Source: Bog-473 sp963828825 (GTDB taxonomy: Bacteria > Actinomycetota > Acidimicrobiia > Acidimicrobiales > RAAP-2). From it: a stretch of DNA of 64,000 bases. Shown here one piece after another: positions 19,755-27,720 of this stretch. Numbering within the stretch: position 1 is the stretch's first letter; each line of letters opens with the position of its first letter. The stretch covers positions 372,001 to 436,000 of the forward strand of contig CAWHGF010000001.1 in assembly GCA_963828825.1 (NCBI GenBank), in the 5' to 3' direction. A program made the position numbers and the translations under genes. Below the pieces are notes generated by a model, which was not told where the DNA came from, did no database searches, and saw only the letters and a list, made by a program, of their open reading frames with translations.

Positions 19755-20062
19755 CGCGACCCGTGGCGCACACCGGATTCCCGCCCGGCACCGGCCGCCG
19801 TGACCGACTCTCGCCGAGCTGCCTGGGGATCGGGTCGGAACTGAAGCTGACGAGGGCCATCGCTGAGGGACTTGATGGCCCTCGTATTGTCCAGGCCGTC
19901 TTGCTCGTCCGTCCGTGAGCCCGGCTACCGAATCAAGTATCAAATGTTGACGACAAGCTCGACGCAGACCGCCAGACGACCAGAACATTGGAATGCCCAG
20001 TTTTCTCTGAGGGCCCTCGTCCTGATCGGACCTCGCGGGGTGGGTAACGCCCTGGCGAGTCG
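19755..20062. other. intergenic region with hairpin
   Basis: No convincing gene. It lies between the convergent MFS and TetR genes and holds the strong hairpin at 19850-19885; I see nothing else in it. Confidence 0.6.
19850..19885. terminator. long hairpin, terminator or small RNA end
   Basis: A perfect 12-bp stem (ACGAGGGCCATC with its complement) and 12-base loop between convergent genes. ATTGT follows, not a T-run. Most simply a bidirectional terminator. Confidence 0.65.
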
Positions 20063-20686
20063 TCAGTCCACCGGGTCACCCAACCCGCGTGCGACGAAGG
20101 CGATGGCCGCTTCAACGAACTCGTCGTCGGCCACGTCCGGTTCGAGAACACGCAGTTGCGCGATGCCGCGAAACAGAACCTCCACGATCCTCGCAGTGTG
20201 GAGTGGTGATGCCAGAGGTTCGAGGCCCACTCGCTCTCTCTCGGCTCGAAGTATCTCCGCCAGCGCCTGGGCTCCTTCGTCATCGATCCGCGTCAGCTCT
20301 TTACGTACGTCTGGGTTGCGGGCGGCGTAGAGCCAGAACTCTTGATACAGCAGGTTGAAGTTGCGACCGACTGCCGTGGTCTGATCTCGGATCAAGGCAA
20401 CGAAGTCCGAGATTCGGGCCTCGGGCGGTACCTCGGAGTCGTTCAGTACTGCTCGGATTGCGTCCATCTCCCGGTCGTAGTTCGCCTTGAACAGGGCGAG
20501 GAAGAGGTCTTCTTTGTTCTTGAAGTTGGAGTAGACGGCCCCCTTCGTGAAGCCCGCCACGGCGGCGACCTCGTCGAGGGACGCCCCGTGGAAGCCACGT
20601 TCGGCGAATACCTCGGCGGCTGCCGCCAGAAGGTGGTCGCGGGTCTGCTGGCGCCGACGCTCAGGGGTGAGGGGCTGAAGGTTCAT
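20063..20686 (-). CDS. TetR-family repressor of the DrrAB-like pump
   Basis: Regulator of 207 residues. The helix-turn-helix reads SLDEVAAVAGFTKGAVYSNF, and the rest is a helical ligand domain with RNFNLLYQEFWLYAARNPD. The ATG at 20686 is 38 bases from the divergent ABC ATPase start. The compact shared promoter with inverted repeats makes repression of the pump very likely. Confidence 0.88.
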   Translation of the reverse strand: MNLQPLTPERRRQQTRDHLLAAAAEVFAERGFHGASLDEVAAVAGFTKGAVYSNFKNKEDLFLALFKANYDREMDAIRAVLNDSEVPPEARISDFVALIRDQTTAVGRNFNLLYQEFWLYAARNPDVRKELTRIDDEGAQALAEILRAERERVGLEPLASPLHTARIVEVLFRGIAQLRVLEPDVADDEFVEAAIAFVARGLGDPVD

Positions 20687-20692
20687 AGTTGC

Positions 20693-20726
20693 GGTACGTA
20701 CCAGTATAGTGAATACTAATAAGTAT
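20693..20726. promoter_or_regulatory. compact divergent promoter/operator
   Basis: The perfect palindrome GGTACGTACC (20693-20702) is followed by AGTAT-ATACT-AGTAT arms (20703, 20713, 20722). Minus-strand TATACT and plus-strand TATAGT serve as overlapping -10 candidates for the two divergent genes. A bound TetR dimer would block both. Confidence 0.6.
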
Positions 20727-21741
20727 GAGTGATTCTTATGGGTATAGAACTGGCGCATCAGCCCAGCGTGCACCCGAAGCAGCGGTTGCACAGGCAGCCG
20801 TCCGGACCAACGAGCTGGTTCGTCGTTTCAGCTCGACCGTCGCGGTCGATGGTCTCGATCTCTGCGTCCGGCGTGGCGAGATCTACGGCTTCTTAGGCCC
20901 GAACGGCGCCGGAAAGTCGACGGTCGTACGGATCTTGTGCACACTCCTGCGACCTACCTCCGGGACTGCCTCGGTGGCCGGTTATGACGTCACTGAGGAT
21001 CCCCAGTCGGTACGCGTCCGGATTGGCGTCGCCCTCCAAGATGCTGCGCTCGACGACTGCCAGACCGGGCGTGAGCTGCTCTCCCTCCAGGGCCGGCTCT
21101 ACGGGCTGAGTGCAGCCCAGATCCGGATGCGACTCGGGGAGGTCCTTGACCTCGTCGACATCGGCGCCGCCATCGATCGACGCATCGGCACCTATTCGGG
21201 CGGGATGAAGCGGCGTCTCGACCTCGCTGCCGCCCTCGTCCACAATCCCGAGATCCTGTTTCTCGACGAACCCACCACCGGACTCGACCCTCACAGCCGC
21301 GCGGCGGTCTGGTCCGAGGTCGCAAGGCTGAACCGGGAGCTCGCCATGACGATCTTCCTCACGACGCAATATCTCGACGAAGCTGACACCTTGGCCGACC
21401 GAGTAGGCATCATCGCGTCCGGCCGCCTGGTCGCAGAGGGCACTCCGGCCGCTCTCAAGCATTCGGTAGGTCACGACGTGATCGTGGCCGAAGTCGAAGG
21501 AGACAGATTCGGAGCACTGGACTCCCTTCGAGCCGTCGAAGGGATCGAGCCCACCTGGAACACCGACGGTACCTTGACCGTCAATACTCCGGACGGCGCG
21601 GCGGCACTCGGCACGGTGGCGATGACTCTTGGCCGGGCGGGCCTGCAGATCAAGAGCCTCAACATGCGGATACCGAGCCTGGACGACGTCTTCATGGCGA
21701 TGACCGGGTCTCGGATCGAGGAAAGCGATGCGGTGACGTGA
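20725..21741 (+). CDS. ABC transporter ATPase, DrrA-like
   Basis: ATP-binding subunit of 338 residues. Walker A GPNGAGKST near residue 58, signature YSGGMKRRLDLAAALV, Walker B ILFLDEPTTGLDP and the switch His as Gln-containing TTQYLDEAD are all present. The last 100 residues are the DrrA-type C-terminal extension. The family powers daunorubicin-type drug or lipid export with a separate permease. The permease gene overlaps its end (GTGA), so the two are translationally coupled. Confidence 0.92.
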   Translation: MSDSYGYRTGASAQRAPEAAVAQAAVRTNELVRRFSSTVAVDGLDLCVRRGEIYGFLGPNGAGKSTVVRILCTLLRPTSGTASVAGYDVTEDPQSVRVRIGVALQDAALDDCQTGRELLSLQGRLYGLSAAQIRMRLGEVLDLVDIGAAIDRRIGTYSGGMKRRLDLAAALVHNPEILFLDEPTTGLDPHSRAAVWSEVARLNRELAMTIFLTTQYLDEADTLADRVGIIASGRLVAEGTPAALKHSVGHDVIVAEVEGDRFGALDSLRAVEGIEPTWNTDGTLTVNTPDGAAALGTVAMTLGRAGLQIKSLNMRIPSLDDVFMAMTGSRIEESDAVT

Positions 21742-22532
21742 CGGTCATTGAGTCGGCCGTTGTCGTCGGGCGGGAAGCAAGCTTCGTCCACGACATTCGG
21801 GCAGTCGCAGGCCGGGCCCTCCGTCAGGTCCCACGGGAGCCCGCCGCGGTCCTTCCGGCTGTCTTCGTCCCCGCCTTTTTCTACGCCGTCAATCTCGGCG
21901 CACTGGAGAAGCTGGCTGGTTCGGCCCTGGACTACAAGGCCTTCCTTCTGCCGATGGCAATTGCCTTTGCCGTGACGGGAATGTCCAGGGCCCCCGCGCT
22001 CGTGACCGATATTCAGGGGGGATACTTCGACCGACTCTGCATGACCCCGATCAGGCGGCCAGCGCTGTTGCTCGGCCTCATGGTGGCCGACGTGGCCGTG
22101 ATTGCGGCCCTTTGCCTGCCTGTCATAGCAGTCGGTGCGATCGTCGGAGTGCGGTTCGCCACAGGTCTACCGGGTCTCGTGGTATTCGTGGGCTTCTCCG
22201 CCCTCTGGGGCCTGGCGTTCACGTGCTTCCCCTATGCAGTCGCACTGAAGACCGGCAGTCCCGCTGCCGTCAACGCGTGCTACGTCGTCTTCTTCCCGCT
22301 GTTCTTCCTTACTGACGCTGTGGTCCCCAAGCAGCTGCTCACGGGATGGTTCTCCACTATCGCCACTTACAACCCGGTGACCTATCTGCTCGGAGCACTT
22401 CGCTCCCTCATTACCTCGGGGTGGCAGATCCGACCACTCGTGGAAGGACTGGCCGCTGTGTCAGGTCTGGCGTTGGTCGGCATGGCGCTCGCCATCGCAG
22501 CACTTCGGGCGAGGATTCGAATGGGGGAGTGA
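21738..22532 (+). CDS. ABC-2 type permease, DrrB-like
   Basis: Membrane permease of 264 residues with six hydrophobic segments and the ABC-2 signature region YFDRLCMTPIRRPALLLG, then SPAAVNACYVVFFPLFFLTDA and the C-terminal helix. It forms the membrane channel for the upstream ATPase. GTG start at 21738 within the stop of the ATPase gene. Frame intact. Confidence 0.9.
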   Translation: MTVIESAVVVGREASFVHDIRAVAGRALRQVPREPAAVLPAVFVPAFFYAVNLGALEKLAGSALDYKAFLLPMAIAFAVTGMSRAPALVTDIQGGYFDRLCMTPIRRPALLLGLMVADVAVIAALCLPVIAVGAIVGVRFATGLPGLVVFVGFSALWGLAFTCFPYAVALKTGSPAAVNACYVVFFPLFFLTDAVVPKQLLTGWFSTIATYNPVTYLLGALRSLITSGWQIRPLVEGLAAVSGLALVGMALAIAALRARIRMGE

Positions 22533-22855
22533 ACATGACTACGAGGTCCTTCCCGGGAACGCGCTGACCGGCGGGGCTGCGTTCGGAGGCGGGGCAGGTG
22601 GGTTCGCTGGAAGAACTGGCGCGGTGGCGGGTGCCGGTACCGGATGAGACCAGCGGTGACCCACAGCAGTCCAGTACGCCGAGAATTCATCCCACGCACT
22701 CTGCCGAGGCGGTCCAAGGTCGTCACCAGCGCGGGACCGGCAACTCGTTCCATCCGTCATCGATCAGATCTGGTCGCCAGCCGGTATTCGGAGAGTTCTG
22801 AGCTCGCTGCGCCTAGAGGCAAAGCGACATGGCGATCAGGTCTCCTTGACCATGG
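22533..22855. other. intergenic region
   Basis: About 320 bases between the DrrB-like permease and the convergent extradiol dioxygenase. A proline-rich frame on the minus strand (about 22540-22760) is open but shows no family or ribosome site, so I do not call it a gene. No hairpin stands out. Confidence 0.5.
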
Positions 22856-23776
22856 TCAACCCTGATGCGAGGTGGCCATCAGATCAGCCAGGTCGTCGGG
22901 CTCCAGCATCGAAGGTGGCACGTCGGGCCCCCAGGCGTACAAGGCGCGGAGCGACGGCTCCCACATGCCCGGTGTCCACAGTTGGTCGTCGGTGATGGAA
23001 TCCATGTCCGAGTAGTACTCGGAGAAGTTGCCGGCAGGGTCTCGGAGATACCAGAAGAAGTTGGAGCCGATGAAGTGACGGCCCAAACCCCAGACGTGAC
23101 GCTCCGGGTGACCTTCGAGCATTGACATGGCGCCCCGGCCCACTTCATCGACGTCGTCAACCTGCCATGACGTGTGATGGAGGAACGCGACCGGCGCTGT
23201 CTGGAGCAGCAAATTGTGGTGGTCGGTGGAGCACCGCATGAAGGCGGCGAGTCCTCGGACCTGGTCGCTGACCTTGAACCCGATTCCCTCCACGAAGAAG
23301 CGTTGTGAGGCCTCTGCATCAGGAGTGCCGATGACGACGTGGCCGAGCTTGCGCGGGCGGATGGGCTCTTTGCGCAGAATGGCTGGTGCGCGACCGTTTC
23401 TTCGTTGGGCGCACCCAGGACCGTTGGTCGGCTCTCTCGCCGCGGGTTCTTGCGTGAGCGGAGGAAGGACCTTGACCACGACCCGTGCGCCGCTGTGAAT
23501 CTCGAGTGCGCTGACCCTGGTGGGACCGCGTTGTGTCGCGACCCCGAGTCCGGAGAGCTGGTCGGACACGCGAGCCACGTCGTCGGGATCGTCGGCGCCG
23601 ATGCACAACTCGATCAGCCTGCGGGTGGGGCTCTCGATGATGCGAAGCTGTTTGCCCCCGTCGCGGGTCGAAAAGCTCGCACCGTTTCGACTCAGGCCGA
23701 ATTCGGCGTAGTAGCGACACGTGTCCTCGACGTTGGGTACGCCGATGGTGATCGATGACAACTGGTGCAGTGCCAC
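22856..23776 (-). CDS. extradiol ring-cleavage dioxygenase (VOC type I)
   Basis: Two-domain catechol 2,3-dioxygenase-like protein, 306 residues. The three Fe(II) ligands can be placed in the C-terminal domain: His146 (KLGHVVIG), His200 or 201 (FLHHTSWQV) and Glu253 (NFSEYYSD). Such enzymes open catechol-type rings in aromatic or steroid breakdown. GTG start with AAGGAGG five bases upstream. Upstream in the same operon lie the collapsed FAH hydrolase (which would act on the ring-cleavage product) and a PPOX-like gene, all divergent from a TetR gene. Confidence 0.87.
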   Translation of the reverse strand: MALHQLSSITIGVPNVEDTCRYYAEFGLSRNGASFSTRDGGKQLRIIESPTRRLIELCIGADDPDDVARVSDQLSGLGVATQRGPTRVSALEIHSGARVVVKVLPPLTQEPAAREPTNGPGCAQRRNGRAPAILRKEPIRPRKLGHVVIGTPDAEASQRFFVEGIGFKVSDQVRGLAAFMRCSTDHHNLLLQTAPVAFLHHTSWQVDDVDEVGRGAMSMLEGHPERHVWGLGRHFIGSNFFWYLRDPAGNFSEYYSDMDSITDDQLWTPGMWEPSLRALYAWGPDVPPSMLEPDDLADLMATSHQG

Positions 23777-23786
23777 GACGTCCTCC

Positions 23787-24013
23787 TTAGCCTGGGTTCT
23801 TGCACCGGTTCGTCAGGGTACCGATGCCCTCGATCGTGGTCGAAATCACGTCCCCGTCGACGAGGAATCGCAGGCTCGCGGCGCCGACCCTTCGGGCGTG
23901 CCAGTGAAGATCAGGTCCCCGGGAGTGAGGGTCAGGATGCTGGACAGATAGGTGATCCCGTCATCATCGACGAGCGCCGAACGGCCTTCGACGTTGGCGA
24001 ATCGGAACGTCAT
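23787..24013 (-). pseudogene. fumarylacetoacetate hydrolase family remnant
   Basis: Only the two ends of an FAH-family hydrolase remain. The N-terminus MTFRFANVEGRSALVDDDG runs within a few residues into the C-terminal motif LTPGDLIFTGTPEG. A frame break follows, then FLVDGDVISTTIEGIGTLTN to the stop. A normal protein would be about 280 residues; some 190 are gone, including the metal-binding core. The ATG overlaps the PPOX stop (ATGA), so it was the middle gene of the operon. Loss of this step would leave the dioxygenase product unprocessed unless another copy exists. Confidence 0.75.
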
Positions 24014-24624
24014 GCTCCGTCGGGGGTGTCAGACGCATCCCAGGGCATGGACGCCGACACCCAGTGGGTGAGCGGCTCCTCCTGGTCGTTGCGGTGGAGA
24101 TGTCGTGGCGGCGTGACGAATGTGGCGTAGGGCCGGCAGCGAACGAGCACCCTGCCCTCTTCTTCTCCCATGGCCTTGACCATCGGCCGAAGCTCTGGTC
24201 CGAGGGGTTCGCCCGACATGCGCCACGCCACCGCCATCATCACGTCGACGAGCGTCTCGCCGTCGGGGTCGATCGCGGCGTCGCAGTAGACCTGCAGGTA
24301 GGCGAACGGCCAGGTCTCGTCGAGTATGCAGAGGCTGACCTTGCCGTTTCGGGCGACGGCCTTGGCCTTGGCCCGCTCGCCCATCGTGGCAACGAGTAGG
24401 TCGCCGTTTTCCGCCGGGACGTAGTACACGACAGACATCGCGGGACCATCGGAGCGCCGTCCGTACCCGAAGACGCAGGTCCGGTGGGTCTCGACGAAGC
24501 GTCGCCGCTCGGAGGGCACCATGTCCCGGTCTGTCGGCGCCCGGAACGGATCCTTTGACAGCGGCAGCAGCCGCACCGACGCGCCGTCCCGGTCCTGGTG
24601 TGTCGCTTCATTCGTGGTGCTCAC
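24010..24624 (-). CDS. PPOX-family (pyridoxamine phosphate oxidase-like) protein
   Basis: Split-barrel flavin/F420-type protein of 204 residues: MVPSERRRFVETHRTCVFGYG, YYVPAENGDLLVATMGERAKAKAVARNGKV-type strands and a C-terminal tail. Probably an F420- or FMN-dependent reductase. GTG start behind a GGGAGG site. It is first in the operon with the FAH remnant and the extradiol dioxygenase, and divergent from TetR, so a role in the same aromatic pathway is likely. Confidence 0.75.
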   Translation of the reverse strand: MSTTNEATHQDRDGASVRLLPLSKDPFRAPTDRDMVPSERRRFVETHRTCVFGYGRRSDGPAMSVVYYVPAENGDLLVATMGERAKAKAVARNGKVSLCILDETWPFAYLQVYCDAAIDPDGETLVDVMMAVAWRMSGEPLGPELRPMVKAMGEEEGRVLVRCRPYATFVTPPRHLHRNDQEEPLTHWVSASMPWDASDTPDGA

Positions 24625-24637
24625 GCCACCTCCCTTG

Positions 24638-24651
24638 TTATCAAGTGATAA
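24638..24651. promoter_or_regulatory. TetR operator candidate
   Basis: Inverted repeat TTATCA-AG-TGATAA, with further GTTAT/ATAAC symmetry outside, between the divergent PPOX and TetR genes. Confidence 0.55.
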
Positions 24652-24657
24652 TAACGA

Positions 24658-24663
24658 TACAGT
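24658..24663 (+). promoter_or_regulatory. -10 box of TetR gene
   Basis: TACAGT, 8 nt before the ATG at 24672; leaderless arrangement. Confidence 0.5.
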
Positions 24664-24671
24664 TCAACGCG

Positions 24672-25349
24672 ATGGGAGGCAAGGCGCACGCGCCACACAA
24701 GGTCCGGACCCGCAGGGCGAGGGCTGACATCCGCGAGGCCCTTCTCGAATCGGCGCTGGTCGAGTTCGGGGCCAAGGGTTTCGACGGCGCGTCCACGCGA
24801 GCGATCGCACTACGTGTCGAGGCCCATCAACCGCAGATCAACTACCACTTCGAGTCGAAGGAGGCCCTCTGGGCCGCCTCGGTGGACCACCTCTTCGGGC
24901 TCTTGGGGGAGGCGCTGGACGGTGCGCTTCCAGCCGACTTGGCGGACGTCGGTATGTCCGATCTCGCTGTGGCATTCGCTGACGGGATTCGCCGATTCGT
25001 GCGATTCGCTGCCGAGCATCCCGAACTCAACCAGATCATGGTGCACGAAGGCACAGCGGCCAGTGATCGGTTGATTTGGATCACCGAGACCCATATCAAG
25101 CCGTTCTTCGACGCCATCGGGCTGGCTTGGCGGACGCTTCGTGACGCCGGCCAGGCGGCGCCGATCAATAGTGACGTCCTCTACTACCTGCTTGTCGGCG
25201 CGGCGTCACAGCCCTATGTCACTGCTGCCGAGGTGCGACTCCTCGCCGGCCGGGATCCCCGTGACCCCGAATGGATCAAAGCGCACGGTGACGCGCTGGT
25301 CGCCATCCTCCTTCCTGGCCTGTCCCGGAACGACCGAACCACCGAGTAG
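24672..25349 (+). CDS. TetR-family regulator of the aromatic-cleavage unit
   Basis: Regulator of 225 residues. The helix-turn-helix is STRAIALRVEAHQPQINYHF and the C-terminal domain resembles the TetR_C group with HPELNQIMVHEGTAASDR. The ATG at 24672 fits the TACAGT box. It faces the PPOX-FAH-dioxygenase operon across a 47-base gap with a clear inverted repeat, so it probably represses that operon and itself. Confidence 0.87.
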   Translation: MGGKAHAPHKVRTRRARADIREALLESALVEFGAKGFDGASTRAIALRVEAHQPQINYHFESKEALWAASVDHLFGLLGEALDGALPADLADVGMSDLAVAFADGIRRFVRFAAEHPELNQIMVHEGTAASDRLIWITETHIKPFFDAIGLAWRTLRDAGQAAPINSDVLYYLLVGAASQPYVTAAEVRLLAGRDPRDPEWIKAHGDALVAILLPGLSRNDRTTE

Positions 25350-25490
25350 CCATCGATGGCGAGCGGCATGAGACCCCGGGCGTCGGGTACCGCGACCACG
25401 AGCGCCCGAGGCGGCGCGAGGCGATCGGGCCTCGGACCGGCAATTATGATAAAGACGATCGGAGTTTCGTAATTGACCAGGAGGACCGTC

Positions 25491-26417
25491 GTGACCGTCG
25501 ACACCGAGCGAGACACCCACCTCCGCGTGCGAGCCCTGACCGGTCGCATCGGCGCGGAGCTTTCCGGAGTCGATCTGGCCAACCTCAACGAGTCCGACGT
25601 AGCCGGAATCCGGCGGGCACTGCTGGCCCACAGAGTGGTCTTCTGGCGGGGCCAGTCAATCGGGGCGGCCGAGCAGATCGCCTTCGCCTCACGCCTCGGC
25701 TCGTTGACGTTGGGTCACCCCACCCTCCCCCAGCTCACCGAGGATCCCGAGGTCTTCGACCTCGACTCCATCGCCGGTGCCACGGCCAACCATTGGCACA
25801 CTGATGTGACCTTCGTCGACCGACCGCCGATTTTCTCGGTGCTGCGGGCCGTGGTCGTTCCCGAGGTCGGCGGCGACACTCTCTGGGCCAACACGGTGGC
25901 CGGCTACCGCGACCTGCCCGACGACCTTCGCCAGCTGGCCGACGGGTTGCGGGCGGTCCACTCCAACGGGCACGACTACGGCCGGGTGGACGTGGCCGGG
26001 TTGAAGGGCAAGCTGCGGCCCGAGCAGATCGCCCACCTCCAAGCGTTCGTCTCCGAGGTCTACGAGACCGAGCACCCCGTGGTCCGGGTCCACCCCGAGA
26101 CCGGTGAACCCGCACTCCTCCTCGGGGGCTTCGCCCACCGGCTGGCAGGGCACTCCAACATCGAGTCCGTCGACCTGATCCGCATCTTCCAGTCGTATGT
26201 GACCCGGCCTGAGAACATCGTCCGCTGGCACTGGCAGGAGGGCGATGTCGCCGTCTGGGACAACCGGGCTACCCAGCACTACGCCATAGCCGACTACGGC
26301 GACCAGCGTCGCCGCATGCAGCGGGTCACCACGACGGGGGTCCCGGCCGTGGGCCTGGACGGCCGCCACAGTCGGAGCCTGCAGGGCGATGCGAGCCGGT
26401 ATTACTTCGAGGGTTGA
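25491..26417 (+). CDS. TauD/TfdA-type Fe(II)/2-oxoglutarate dioxygenase
   Basis: Oxygenase of 308 residues. Iron ligands: HTD motif in NHWHTDVTF and the distal His in RATQHYAIADY; the 2-oxoglutarate Arg lies in DQRRRMQRVT. The family hydroxylates sulfonates, sulfate esters or aryloxy acids and releases them for use. An AGGAGG site stands before the GTG at 25491, which is why this start was taken over an earlier TTG. A PhyH-like oxygenase follows after 180 bases. Confidence 0.9.
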   Translation: MTVDTERDTHLRVRALTGRIGAELSGVDLANLNESDVAGIRRALLAHRVVFWRGQSIGAAEQIAFASRLGSLTLGHPTLPQLTEDPEVFDLDSIAGATANHWHTDVTFVDRPPIFSVLRAVVVPEVGGDTLWANTVAGYRDLPDDLRQLADGLRAVHSNGHDYGRVDVAGLKGKLRPEQIAHLQAFVSEVYETEHPVVRVHPETGEPALLLGGFAHRLAGHSNIESVDLIRIFQSYVTRPENIVRWHWQEGDVAVWDNRATQHYAIADYGDQRRRMQRVTTTGVPAVGLDGRHSRSLQGDASRYYFEG

Positions 26418-26596
26418 TCGGTTCGACCCATTCGGCGGACCGAGGAACAACGCGGTTCGGTTCGAGTTCTCGGTTACCGGCGTTGCTTAGGATCAAGATT
26501 GGCCCCGGCCGACGTGGGCCAGGCGCTGTCCGACGGGACGTGGTGAGGACGGAGGAGCGGGGCGCCCGCGGACCCGGTGAAGAGAGGGACGAGATC

Positions 26597-27554
26597 GTGA
26601 CCTCACGGTTGGCCACGGATGCGGAAGTCAAGACCTGGCAGGAAGACGGCTGGGTGTTGCTCGAGGGTCTCGTTGACACTGCCGAGATCGACGCCGCATC
26701 CGAGGATCTCCGGCTGCTCTTTCCCAGCACCGAGGAATATCATGCCGATCCCGAGGGCGTGACCGAACAGTGGAAGGGGCGGCCGGCCAAACCCAAGGAG
26801 GATTACGTCTGGCCGGACGAGGGTCCGGGGTTCAGGGCGGACCAGCAGCGCTGGATGGGGGCCTTCCCCTTCGCCGGCTCAGGGGCACTCAACCGTCTCT
26901 ACGTCCACGACTCCATCGTCAACTTCGCCGAGCGCGCCCTCGAGACCACCGACATACGTCTGTACCAGGCCCACGCCGAGCGCGAAGTTCTCGGGGTTGA
27001 CGAACTACGAGCAGCCGATGCACATCGACCGCAACCACTCCTGGCTCCCCCCGGGCCACGAGTCGCCGTGGTGGAACCTAGAGGGGTTCCTCTATCTCTC
27101 AGATGTGACCGAGGCGGCCAACCCCACCCGACTGGTCTCGGTACGTGACTCGGCCCACGTCACCTCGCCCTTCGGAGTGGTCCTGCCCGACTGGGACCCC
27201 GAGCTGTACGCCGCCGAGCGGCCGTCACCGGGGGTCCGCGGTTCGTATCTGGCCTATCGGTCAGACGTCTACCACCGGGGCGCTCCCTTCGGGTCCCCAG
27301 GGACCGCCCGGTTCCTGGCGGCCCTGGCCTTCAAGAACGCCGGAACGGACTGGATCGGCTACGACCAGCAACAGTCGCGCTCGACCGGGCCCGACTGGAC
27401 GAAGTTCGTGGAGGGCTCGACGCCGCGCCAGCTCGAGCTGTTCGGATTCCCTCCGCCGGGACATCCGGTCTGGAGCGAGAAGCTCCTCGACCAGACGGCA
27501 CTGCGCTACCCGGCGCTGGACCTCGCCCCCTGGAGGGCGCGGCTCACCCCATAG
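26597..27554 (+). CDS. phytanoyl-CoA dioxygenase-like protein, frameshifted
   Basis: Fe(II)/2-oxoglutarate oxygenase of the PhyH group, about 318 residues. The HxD motif is in QPMHIDRNHSW and the distal His in DVYHRGAPFGS. The frame breaks near 26983, just before the HxD motif; removing one base joins YQAHAERKFSG to LTNYEQPMHID. The substrate is unknown, and phytanoyl-CoA itself is unlikely. GTG start at 26597. It follows the TauD-like gene in the same direction. Confidence 0.8.
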
Positions 27555-27598
27555 CGCAGTAACCGGTGACAGTCGCCCGGTTCGGCATTCGGTCCATG

Positions 27599-27615
27599 GG
27601 TCTCGACGGGAGACC
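27599..27615. terminator. small hairpin between convergent genes
   Basis: GGTCTC and GAGACC arms with a 5-base loop between the PhyH-like gene and the convergent secreted protein gene. Weak. Confidence 0.35.
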
Positions 27616-27720
27616 GCCGTGGCGTCGCCCGCTCGGGTATTGGACACTGTCGCCTGGCTCATCCGGCTTGAAGCTGACCGAGCGAGCGTCCAACTGGGTT
27701 TCGCTCCCGCTAGTGGACCA

